Shown here piece by piece: positions 1 through 10,540 of a stretch of 64,000 nucleotides of DNA. Position 1 is the stretch's first letter. Each line of letters begins with the position of its first letter. The stretch is taken from positions 26,766,133 to 26,830,132 of the forward strand of contig CM019718.1 of NCBI GenBank assembly GCA_009760885.1, in the 5' to 3' direction. Source of the DNA: Achatina immaculata. Its lineage: Eukaryota > Mollusca > Gastropoda > Stylommatophora > Achatinidae. Under the pieces are notes generated by a model. It was not told the origin of the DNA and ran no database searches. It saw only the letters and a list, made by a program, of their open reading frames with translations. The position numbers and the translations under genes were made by a program.

Positions 1-2540
1 GCAGGTAGCAGATCACTTTGCTCGCATGTTTGCACAGGACTGCAACATTGATATCCATCCAGAGAAGGAGCGTACAGTGCGCATCGAGCCACAGAAAGAG
101 GAGGAACAAGTCAGAAGAGTGGAGGTCATGGATGCACCAATCACACGCAGTGAGTTAGACCTAGCAGTTAGTAAACTGAAACCAAGGAAATCACCAGGAC
201 CAAATGGAGTGTCCAATGAAATGATGAAGAACCTGGGAATGGCAGCAATGGGAAAGCTGTTGGATATTTTCAATATGTGCTGGAGCACAGGTAAGTTACC
301 TCAAATCTGGAAGGAAGCAAGCATGGTACCACTGCTAAAACCAGGGAAAAACAGTGATACTGCCTCCAGCTACAGGCCAATCAGTCTCACTAGCTGCCTA
401 TGCAAAACACTGGAACGCATCATTGACCTGAGGCTAAAATGGTACCTAGAAAGTGAAAACCTTCTCGTTCCACAACAAGCAGGATTTAGGCAGTACTACA
501 GTACGGAAGATCAAGTGACCTATCTCTCTCAAGAGATTGAGGATGCATTCCAAGAGAAAAACCTTGTACTAGCAGCGTGGATAGACCTGAAGAAAGCCTT
601 TGATAAAGTATGGAAAAAAGGTCTGCTGTGGAAACTAAGAAACTGCAATGTGAATGGAAGACTGTACAACTGGATAAAGTCCTATTTACACAATAGAAGA
701 GCTAGAGTAGTAATGGATGGACACAAAAGCCAGAAAGTACTTCTGCGACGCGGTGTACCACAAGGAGGAGTCCTTTCGCCTACACTATTCCTTGTATTCA
801 TTAATGACCTGGTCAAGGAACTTCCCTATGGAATCAAAGCGGCACTGTATGCAGATGATCTGGTCATGTGGTGTACAGATGAATATGCGACAGTTGCTAC
901 ACAGAGACTGCAAAGAGCAGCAGACATCTTGACATCATGGACAAACAAATGGTGTGTAAGTATCAACACAGAGAAATCAAGTACCACTCTGTTCACCCAC
1001 TCATCTAAACAGAAAGCAGGTAAGATCTTTGTAAATGATATACCCTTAAGGATGGACAACCAACCCACTTACTTAGGAGTGACTCTTGACTCAAAACTGA
1101 CGTGGAAGCAACACATCAACAGTGCCGAAGCAAAAGCCAGAAGAAAACTAGCCATATTAAGAAAATTGAGTGGAACCACATGGGGAGCTAGTGAAAGAAT
1201 CCTCAAGAATGTATCCCTCTCTCTCTCTGAACCTTAAGTGCCCAGGGCACATGGGGCTTCCGCAAGGGTTTTCCACAAATGCCTGTCTTTCGCCTTTTTT
1301 TCTGCTCTTGCCCAGGTGAGCCCTCTATTGCTCAACATCCTTTCTGTTGTTCTTCTCCATGTCTCTTTTGGTCTACCCTTACTTCTGCTCCCCTGTGGTG
1401 TCCATCTTAGTGCTATTTTTGGTAGTGAGTTGTCAGTCATTCGGAGCACATGTCCCAACCATCGCCAGCGTCTTTCCTCAGTAATTGTTGTCAGTGGTTT
1501 CATCTGCATTTCTGCCAATAAGATGTTATTTCTTATGGTGTTTGGCCAAAATATTTTTTAAATTCTACGTAAACATTTAGTCTGGAAAGAATTCAACTTG
1601 TTTTCTATGGTTTTGGTGATTTTCCAGCATTCACTTCCATAGAGTAGTACACTTAGAACATTACTCTTAAATATCCTGATTTTCATATTTGTGCTTAGTT
1701 TATTTGATTTCCATATATTCTGTAGCATTGCAAAAGCCTATTTTGCTCTAGTAAGTCTGCTGTTGATGTCCTCTGTGCTGTCTCAAGAATGGAGGGGCAG
1801 GAGCATATATTGAATATCCAAACAACACCATTGACAAGATTTCCATACCCACTGGTAAATACTGCAACAACTTTGATGCAGAAGTTAGGGCAATTATTGC
1901 TGCAATTGAAAAACTATCAGACTCCAGAATTGATACATGTCCTGTAGTAATTCTCACAGATGCAAGATCAGTACTGGAAGCTCTTCAGTGCAACAAACTA
2001 CCAGACCTTAAAGATGCCTTGTCAAAAACTGGCTTACAACATGGAGTCACTTTGCAATGGATTCCTTCCCACTGTGGGATACCAGGCAATGAGAAAGCTG
2101 ACCATCTGGCCAAAGAGGCCACTGAAATGGAGCAACCAGACATACCAATCACCTATAATCAGAAGAAAAGCATGATAAAAACCTACAGGAAGCCACAAAC
2201 ACTACCACATGATGACTATCACATGCTAAACAGAAAGGAACAAGTCACCATCTTCCGTCTCCGAACAGGACACAGCCGACTCGGAAGTCATATGTATACA
2301 AAATTTAAGGTTGGTACTACTAATCTATGTACATGTGCCCAGGTGCCCCAAACTGTGGAACATATCCTCCAGAACTGCATCAACTACGAGACACTGAGAA
2401 ATAATTACTGGCCCAGTGAAACCACTAAAGAAGATAAGCTCTACAGTTCCATACATGAGTTACAAAAAACAGTGAAATTTATCCAAGAGACAGGACTGCA
2501 GATATAGACAGACAATGCGAACGAAGAAGAAGAAGAAGAT
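1..2540 (+). mobile_element. Non-LTR retrotransposon with RNase H (I-superfamily-like), copy 1, interrupted and truncated at the window edge
   Basis: An open frame from 26 to about 1211 encodes a reverse transcriptase with SYRPISLTSCL, AGFRQYYSTEDQ, WIDLKKAFDKVW, GVPQGGVLSPTLF and the catalytic YADD (residues 275-278). After a foreign insert (1212-1781) the frame resumes at 1792 with the RNase H domain (ILTDARSVLEAL, LQWIPSHCGIPGNEKADHLAK) and a C-terminal zinc-knuckle-like CTCAQVPQTVEHILQNC, stopping at 2507. The 3' tail is (GAA)n at 2522-2538. Compared with copy 2, about 571 bp between RT and RNase H, including the first RNase H Asp, is missing. The copy is therefore dead. Clade assignment (I/Nimb/Ingi-like) rests on RT plus RNase H and is tentative. 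Confidence 0.85.
1212..1781 (-). mobile_element. RTE-like 3' fragment inserted in retrotransposon copy 1
   Basis: Read on the minus strand, the fragment encodes a C-terminal tail of an RTE-like reverse transcriptase (EERRWRWLGHVLRMTDNSL, RSKGRPKETWRRTTERML) and ends in a short (GA)n tail. It is flanked by the 10-bp direct repeat CTCAAGAATG (1202-1211 and 1782-1791), a target-site duplication. Close relatives lie at 29183-29686, 29778-30195 and 32395-32545. Confidence 0.8.
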
Positions 2541-3213
2541 CTCTACTCTTGAGGGGGTTTAAGATAACATGTAAGCCAAGTTTGAAGATAGACAAAGCAA
2601 TTAATAGCATTCAAACGACTATATAAATAATCCTGCTCCAACGTTTGGTTTAAATAAACATTTTGCTGTCATATGTTTACTGCATTGCGTTTCATACTTA
2701 GTACACACATATACACTTATATTTACAAACTATTCACGTATAGATGGTTAAGAGAAAGAGTTAAAACTTCACACCAAGTTGCTGATTGTCAAAGAGAGTT
2801 AACTGCAAAAAAAGGCCGGCCGTAATAAAATATTTTTGCGGTGGAAGAGAGATAACAATGATATTTTTGGCACATTGAAAGAGAAACTACTAGGAAATTC
2901 TTGCACAAATGTATATCATTTTTAAGTCCCTTAAAAATCAAGTAGAGATAATAATAATGGAGGGGAATAAATCATTAAATTGGATTATCCGAGTTATATA
3001 ACTTGTAATTAGTAGATGTGTAAAAAATTCTTAAAATTCTTAAAAATTTAAAAAGTAGCATGGCTATATACTGCCAAGAAATAAAGATATCTTTCAGTCT
3101 TTATAACTCTAAAAGTATTCTTACATGTTCATTTATTAAGTTTCAAATGTTTCTTCATATGATAATTTTATTAGATAACTGAAATGGCTTCGAAGGTTTT
3201 CGCAGGATTTTTT
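2541..3213. other. Intergenic, AT-rich, with a 70-bp dispersed repeat
   Basis: No gene is seen. Positions 2569-2638 contain a segment starting AGATAACATGTAAGCCAAG that recurs at 8637-8707 with one or two differences, in both places shortly after retrotransposon sequence. The remainder upstream of U2 is AT-rich; it must hold the U2 promoter if that gene is active, but no element could be assigned. Confidence 0.5.
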
Positions 3214-3400
3214 ATCGCTTCTCGGCCTTTTGGCTAAGATCAAAGTGTAGTATCTGTTCTTATCAGCTTAATATCTGATACGCGACCCATTGGGTTGCTA
3301 CGATATTAAACTGATTTTTGGAACGAGACGAGATGCCCGGGGCTTGCTCCGCTCTCGTCACGGGTCGACCCGGTATTGCAGTCCTTCCGGGAATGGCCCA
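3214..3400 (+). ncRNA. U2: U2 spliceosomal snRNA gene
   Basis: This is 187 nt, the usual U2 length, starting ATCGCTTCTCGGCC and ending near GGAATGGCCCA. Visible in order are stem-loop I, the GTGTAGTATCTG branch-point recognition segment, stem-loop IIa/b, the Sm site GATTTTTGG, the stem-loop III region around GGGGCTTGCTCCGC, and stem-loop IV with GGTATTGCAGT. U2 pairs with the intron branch point and recruits SF3b in the nucleus. No obvious mutation breaks a conserved element, so it may be functional. Its upstream promoter (PSE) could not be identified by eye. Confidence 0.95.
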
Positions 3401-6112
3401 AATGAACAAAAAATGTACGATTGGTTAAATTAGCAGTAGAAACGTTCTCAGCGTTCATTAAAACAGCAAGCTGTACGTTTTACTGTAGTTCGTGTATCAA
3501 AAACTACGGATCGAATTTTTTCTTGTTAGACGTCTTATATTCGATATACCGGTATATATTAGTTCACACTGGTGATATTGTGTGTGTGAATATTTATGCT
3601 TGTCATTCATGGCAAAAGAAGTATTGCACATTCCCTGATTTGTAGCTTTAACAAATCTATCCAAGTTATCCAAATGTCTCCTTCATAATTCCAATTAAGA
3701 TTGCTTGATTTTCAAATATCTTTCTAAATTGTTTATTATCTTCAAGAATTCTTATAATGTTTACATTGCTCGTACATTTTCATATACATTTTTAACATTG
3801 TTATTTTGTATTAGTGTTCTCTATTCTCATATTACTGAAGAAGATGTTCTTAAATCAACACAATCACACAACGAGGTTTCTTAGACGTTACATCATTCGC
3901 TATATCAGAGAAGCCCGATTAAAAGTTCCCTGAATAAATTTTATTTGACGAGTAAGATCCAGACATATAATTGATAACATCACTTGTAATGAAGATATAC
4001 GACGTGAACTTCATTAGTTTCGTCGTTACATTTAAATCACCTGTTTGCAGTATCAAGTTCTAATTTATTATACACAGAGAACATTTCAGCAGTATTCTCA
4101 GCTTCACAATGTTCTACACTTGATCCGAGAACATTTCCGAACTCAGTACTAAATCAGATCTGCAATACATGGTTAACTAATTCCTCCACTAAATCTCTCG
4201 AAGTTTCAAGGTAACAAAACTTCAAAATCACGTGATACACATCTTCAGTCTAACGCTACCTCTCGTTCTCTTTCCTCTTCTTCTACTAGTTTTCCTTTCG
4301 TGTCCCCTTGGTGTTCTACCGTCTTCCTTCTCTCGATATCCCTCTCAGCCCACTTCCCTGACTTATATGTTGTAAGTCAACTGTCCAATATGCCACGCCT
4401 CCCAATATCTAATTGGTCCCTGGGACTAGTCGGTTTACTCCTTTGTTTCAAACCCGTGCGCGAACGATGTCCTAAAATTAGCAACATGCCATAGTGTTAG
4501 TCACCTCAATTCGGCCAGTCTAATTGTTATTTTAATTAAGCCCGCTATCTCTTTCGCGGAGTATGCTTTAGAAATTAGTCCGTTCTCTATTCTGTTGATA
4601 ACCAGACCCTTGGCCCTTCCTACATCAGTCAAGTGTCAGTGTCTATTTTTCCATCTCGGCTAAGTGTTCTCGAGTGGTTTTCGAGTCATCGTGTTGTTAG
4701 TACTGGACTAATTTACTTCTGAGCGTCCTTCCTTTGTAGTTCCTATCTCTCGGCGTCGCCGTGTCTGTCTTTTTCCTTCTCTGTTTACCTTTGATTAGTG
4801 TTTTGCATTTCTAAGTATCTGCTCTTTGGAGCGTGCCGTCTTAATATTATGTCGCGGGAGTTTATCTCTCTCATCTTTGTCAGCGTTTTGCCTTTCTAAT
4901 TATCTACTTTTCTGTTGCTGTCTGATTTTACTGTTTTGCGTACAATACATTCTTAATTATATTCATAATCATATCAGTAATAATAACAATAATCATTACT
5001 TACAGGGATATGCTACATATTTCCCCTTGTTTTAGTCATATTGTTAACATTATGACTAAAAAAAACAACAAAAAAACAGCAAAGTGCCTTGTAAGTAATA
5101 AGCTACCAAAATATGTTTCCATCTGAACAACACACCCAAGTAAAGAAATTCACTTTGCAGTCACCTTCCCTTGTTTTTAGTTAAAATGTTAACCATCCGC
5201 TATATGGACTGCTTTGACCAAGTACATGGTAGTTACATTCTCTCAATACCTCTTAACCATCATAGAAAAATATGTTAGATAATAGTTACATCTTGTTACA
5301 AATGCCCATAAAACTTAAATTCATTTTCATTCTTTTGATGATGCCTATTTTGTCTTCAAGTATCTTCCCCTACATTGTTTCAAATGAGAAAAATTCATGT
5401 CAGAACATTTGAGACCCAACCCCAAAACAAGTCACTTTATTGACCTGGTGATGAATTTTCATTGACTAACCTCCCGTTTCTCATCATCAGCGGCAACTAT
5501 AGGATATATCATACACATTCCCTGACACATACTTAGTGTGAAAAATGTGATTTACTGGTTCCTTGAAAAACCAGAATACTCCCATCATATTCTCAACGAA
5601 ATTTGTTCCACTGACTGACAGTATCTCTCCCCTAGTCCTCAAATATCCATGAAAATTCTGGTGTCTGCATCTCTCTATGCCAATCTTTGCTAGTGTTGAG
5701 GATGCCCTCGTACTGTCACTCCCAATACAACCTTGTCGGTTACATTAACCAATATGGCAAAATCCAAGTATTCCTCCTCATCATCATCATCATCATGAAC
5801 AACAACAACAACACAATTGATCGTCGGTACTTCGAGGTGTCCTATCCTCGCTGATGTCGGTGATCATGATACTGATAATGTCAAAGTTCTGAATGCCGTC
5901 ACTGATAGACATATAAAATGTTCTATGTTTGTCTAAATCACAAACAGTTTCGTTATAACATCAGCTCGTGCTTGGTAGTATTTCGTATTGTGGCCGCTGA
6001 CATACCTTGAACATCTCCTCCCAAATGTCGGGAAAAAGTCACTGGCGCCAGTTTGTCATTGTTGAATTGTGTACTATCACATTAAGGATGACTGACAACA
6101 TTAGTGGTCTTT
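3401..6112. other. Intergenic stretch without recognisable genes
   Basis: Short open frames here lack any family signature. There are small simple-sequence patches (CATCAT and AACAACAAC runs near 5780-5815). Nothing else could be assigned. Confidence 0.4.
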
Positions 6113-6147
6113 GCTTCTCGGCCTTTTGGCTAAGATCAAAGTGTAGT
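6113..6147 (+). pseudogene. U2 snRNA 5' fragment fused to retrotransposon sequence
   Basis: These 35 nt are identical to nt 4-38 of the U2 gene at 3214 (GCTTCTCGGCCTTTTGGCTA, then AGATCAAAGTGTAGT). They then switch abruptly into the leader of a retrotransposon ORF1 (ATG at 6173). The U2 upstream flank is not shared, and no 3' part of U2 is found after the element. The junction falls inside or just after the branch-point recognition sequence. Confidence 0.85.
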
Positions 6148-8565
6148 TCTGCGCTCTGTAGTGCATTCAACAATGGACGCTCCCAAAAAGTTCGTTTACA
6201 ACGAGATGGAAGATATGGAAGGAGGGCAATACCACCCACCCGGGATACTTTTAATTACAACAGCAGGACCCACTTACTTAGGAGTGACTCTTGACTCAAA
6301 ACTGACGTGGAAGCAACACATCAACAGTGCAGAAGCAAAAGCCAGAAGAAAACTAGCCATATTAAGAAAATTGAGTGGAACCACATGGGGAGCTAGTGAA
6401 AGAATCCTCAAGAACATATATCAGCAAAGTATTCTACCACATTTAGAATATGGCTCAACATCTTGGTGCACAGCATCAAACACTACGCTGCATAATCTAG
6501 ACAAGGTTCAAAATCAGTCACTACGGATTATCACAGGTGCCATGAGGTCCACACCAATAGTAGAAATGCAGAAAATAGTTGGTGTTCAACCGCTAAAGGA
6601 ACGTAGAGACACAAAGGTCATGACCATGGGAGAAAAATTCCTTAGCTCTGTAAGCCATCCCTTGAAGGAGAGATTCAATAACTTGGCATTAGGACGGCTT
6701 AAAAGAAGCAGCTTCATTCATCAGGCCAAGCGTATGCGTAAGCTGATACCTGACCTTCCAACTGTAGTCACTCCATTATCATCTGTACCAGAGCATACGC
6801 CATGGAAAGAAGCAGATTATACACAAATAACTATTCAGACTGAAGTGAAAGATGTGCAGAATGGTGAGATGCAGAGCAGTCTTGTAAGATCAATAGCCAC
6901 ACTTAGTGTTCTAGATGACAAATATCCATGTGACACCTGGATACGTGTGTATACAAATGGATCTGCACATAATGCCATAAAAAATGGTGGGGCAGGAGCA
7001 TATATTGAATATCCAAACAACACCATTGACAAGATTTCCATACCCACTGGTAAATACTGCAACAACTTTGATGCAGAAGTTAGGGCAATTATTGCTGCAG
7101 TTGAAAAACTATCAGACTCCAGAATTGATACATGTCCTGTAGTAATTCTCACAGATGCAAGATCAGTACTGGAGGCTCTTCAGTGCAACAAACTACCAGA
7201 CCTTAAGGATGCCTTGTCAAAAATTGGCTTACAACATGGAGTCACTTTGCAGTGGATTCCCTCCCACTGTGGGATACCAGGCAATGAGAAAGCTGACCAT
7301 CTGGCCAAAGAGGGCACTGAAATGGAGCAACCAGACATACCAGTCACCTATAATCAGAAGAAAAGCATGATAAAAACCTACAGGAAGCCACAAACACCAC
7401 CACATGATGACTATCACATGCTAAACAGAAAGGAACAAGTCACCATCTTCCGTCTCCGAACAGGACACAGCCGACTCCGAAGTCATATGTATACAAAGTT
7501 TAAGGTTGGTACTACTAATCTATGTACATGTGCCCAGGTGCCCCAAACCGTGGAACATATCCTCCAGAACTGCATCAACTACGAGACACTGAGAAATAAT
7601 TACTGGCCAAGTGAAACCACTAAAGAAGATAAGCTCTACGGTTCCATACATGAATTACAAAAAACAGTGAAATTTATCCAAGAGACAGGACTGCAGATAT
7701 AGACAGACAGTGCGAACGAAGAAGAAGAAGAAGAAGAAGAACAGCAGGACCGAATGCAAGTAAGGTTTCGTATGGCTACATGTACAGCATCCTGGCTGGA
7801 CCGGCTGGTGTGGGACCGAATGGCGTCGCAACGTTAAGTAGGTTCGAGAACAAGTTCAAGTGGTTCGCCACCCTGACGCAGACAGCACATGTTGCCTACT
7901 ACAAGTCCCTACACGGGAAATCCTTCCTCCTCGACAACATGAAACTCCATGTCATGATAGAGCACATGTTGCCTACTACAAGTCCCTACACGGGAAATCC
8001 TTCCTCCTCGACGACATGAAACCCCATGTGATGATAGAACACATGGACAAAGAAAGAATCAAGGGTACCCTGCACTGGGTACCACCAAATGCCAAACCTG
8101 AAATGGTGAAAAGACTGGTTACCTTCTTGACGGGCGATGAGGATGCAGAGACCTCACGAGCGGAGAAGGCGTACGACAAATGGTCGTTTCTATGTCGCCC
8201 GAAAGTGGAGGTGCCACACTACACGTACATCACAAATATGGCAGGAACGAAAGAACATAAATTCTTCATTACCCTCCAAGGCCGAAAACCGCCATGCCCG
8301 ATATGTCAAAACAACACACATTGGGCCAGCAAATGCCAACGCAAGCAAACACCGGCACCTAAAGCCGCAGATAGACACCATATTGTCTCATTGATACTAA
8401 CATACAAACCTGATTTCATTCTTATACAAGAAACAAATATAGAAACAGACTGGCACGCAGCACAAATCACCACACAGTTAGGCATTCATGTTTTAGCCTA
8501 ACCAAACAAAACTCGTGGTCTGGAGTAGCAATCATACAGACGTCAGATAGATGGGAGAGGCTTCT
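6148..8565 (+). mobile_element. Retrotransposon ORF1/endonuclease remnant, split by a nested insertion
   Basis: ORF1 starts at 6173 (MDAPKKFVYNEMEDMEGGQ), breaks at about 6268, and resumes after the inserted copy at 7742. It continues to a CCHC knuckle (CPICQNNTHWASKC) near 8297-8338. The sequence then jumps to an apurinic-endonuclease-like segment (LILTYKPDFILIQETN), implying a deletion between ORF1 and ORF2. A 77-bp tandem duplication (7885-7961 and 7962-8038) shifts the frame. The element is plainly non-functional. ORF1 with a knuckle and an APE-type ORF2 fits the same superfamily as copy 1. Confidence 0.75.
6269..7741 (+). mobile_element. Non-LTR retrotransposon copy 2, 5'-truncated, nested
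   Basis: The copy begins within the end of the RT domain (TYLGVTLDSKLTWKQHI) and runs through RNase H and the C-terminal knuckle to a stop at 7702 and a (GAA)n tail. It is flanked by AACAGCAGGACC on both sides, a 12-bp target-site duplication. RNase H reads YTNGSA where the family has YTDGSA, so the first catalytic Asp is Asn; IILTDARS and the HCGIPGNEKAD segment remain. The long frame from 6161 is a chance fusion of host ORF1 with this insert, not one protein. Confidence 0.85.
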
Positions 8566-8636
8566 TTTTTTTCGGTGGTGTTATCTCCTTAACAGTTTGG
8601 TGTAAACTTACATAACTTTGACAGTAGCGCGCGCAT

Positions 8637-9950
8637 AGATAACATGTAAGCCAAGTTTGAAGATAAACAAAGCAATTAATAGCATTCAAACGACTATATA
8701 AATAATCCCCATATGGAGTCACAATTGTACAGTGGTTTTCAATATGTGGCCAGTTACCTTTTGTTGTCCTTTTTAGGGAAATTAGTTTAGTGTCTTCATT
8801 TCAAGTTGTCGTAAATTGTGCATGATGGGTTGTGTGGAGATTCATTGTGTTGTTTCTGAAATTTGTGAGTATGAATTTTGATAGCTACTCTCTCAGCTTT
8901 AGTTCTCTCTTCCAAATGGCAAACAAGTTCTTGCCGGGAAGCTGTGTTCTTTGTGTATGTTTTGTCACTGCCGTGTGGCAGTAGTTACTCATTATCATAT
9001 ACTTCATCCTTATTTTTACTCATTAATAAACACTTGTTGTCTGTTTACTACACCGTTGTAACTGTTGACTTCTTGCCTATGTCAACAGTTGTGTCTTGGA
9101 AGTCTGACAGTTGGCATCCAAATATGTCAACAGTTGGGTCTTGGAAGTCTGACAGTTGCCATCCAAATATGTCAACAGTTGTGTCTTGGAAGTCTGACAG
9201 TTGCCGCCCAAAGATGTTCTTCGTTGTCCTAATGTCAGGAAAGCCTGAGGTGTAACGTTCCAAGTGTTTAACCAGAACGTAAAGGTAAAGGTTCTGTATG
9301 CTAGTTCTCATACTGAACAATTAGCACTATGCAACGTAACTGATAGAATGGTTCTCAACCTGTTTCAGTAATACACCACTAAAAACTTGTTAAAAAAAAA
9401 GTTTTCGGACAATATTGTATTTTTGAACTTAAAAAAAAATCATGAACAAAGCATTTTTAGACATGTTTAAAAGTGCTTTGTGATTTTTTCCCCCAAGGCA
9501 TAAAAATATAATATTGTGCTCTGTTAATCTACTGGGGAAGATAGGACAGGGTCTTGATCAGCTATGGCTTGCAATTCTGATGCCGACACGCCATCTATTG
9601 GCCGTTGATGGCCAAAATGGACAGCGTCTTCGCCTCCCAGTTCTTGACTTAAAGCCAAAGGGACTTGCTTCATCTACTTACTTCCATTCACATTTTAAAC
9701 TGAAGGTGTTATGATTCAATATACCATATTTGAAACAGTTTCACACATTATCACTGTCTATGATATTATGATGATCGAGACACTGTTGTTGGTAATCGCA
9801 GCAACGAGAAATTCTCTATTTAAAAATGTCGGTACCGTGGCAGGCAGAAACAGTCGCCATTTGTCCTACCCACGTCGACTAAACAAGAAGGGATGTTCAG
9901 AATGACACATGGAGGAGTCCATCTCTGCGTATAAGAGGCGTGAGCCAGAG
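8637..9950. repeat. Dispersed repeat, LTR-like sequence and 45-bp tandem repeat
   Basis: Positions 8637-8707 repeat 2569-2638. About 8720-9060 resembles 23650-24040 in order (GTTGTCCTTTTTAGG, a TGCCGTGTGGCAGT/TGTATGACGGCAGT block, then AATAAA and TGTTGTCT), suggesting diverged copies of an LTR-like element. Positions 9080-9214 are three copies of a 45-bp unit (TGTCAACAGTTGTGTCTTGG...). No gene is supported. Confidence 0.5.
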
Positions 9951-9954
9951 GACG

Positions 9955-10540
9955 AGAAAGAGCACATGTTGTTCGTTTCTCTCTCTGGTTCATGCCAGGC
10001 AGGCGTTGGTCATCAACGATTTCCACAACCATCTACCCTTTGCTCTTTCTGTAAGCCGTGTTTTGGACTGTGCTCTGTGCCACTCAAAAGATCTTCCTGT
10101 CCCCCCCCCCTCCAGTTTTCCTGTTGTCATTAAGTGTTCTAGTTTGTCTCTTCTTAAAACATGTCCTATAAATCTGGACTGTCGTGTTCTGAATTTTGCC
10201 ATAATTTCTCTCTTTTGTCCAGCCTCACTTAGAACCCCTTCATTTATTTTCTTGACTGTCCACAGTATTCTCATCACTCTTCTTAAGCGCTCTTTGTTAT
10301 CCTCCATGCTTCACATCCACATAATAACATGGGTTCGATGTAACACTGAATAACCCTCTTTCTGGTGTTCGTTGACAGAGCTTTACTGTACAGTGTATTT
10401 TTCATTTTTGTAAATGCCAACTTGGTGTGGGTTATTCTGCTCCTTATTTTGGCTTCGCATCTTCTCTCTTGTGTTATTATTGTCCCTAAATATCTGAATT
10501 TGTCCACTTGGCTATTTGGGTCCAAGTCTTACTTCCATTG
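9955..10540 (-). mobile_element. RTE-like reverse transcriptase C-terminal fragment
   Basis: The minus strand encodes FRYLGTIITQERRCEAKIRS, YIEPMLLCGCEAW and then RVMRILWTVKKINEGVL and IGHVLRRDKLEHLMTTGK in shifted frames. This order (thumb, 'GHxxRR', 'GKxxGRR') is that of RTE-like elements. Frameshifts make it a relic. Confidence 0.75.

Noticed and set aside
6161..7702. 513-codon plus-strand protein
   Set aside because: It joins ORF1 start of one retrotransposon copy to the RT/RNase H end of another across a target duplication; not a natural protein.
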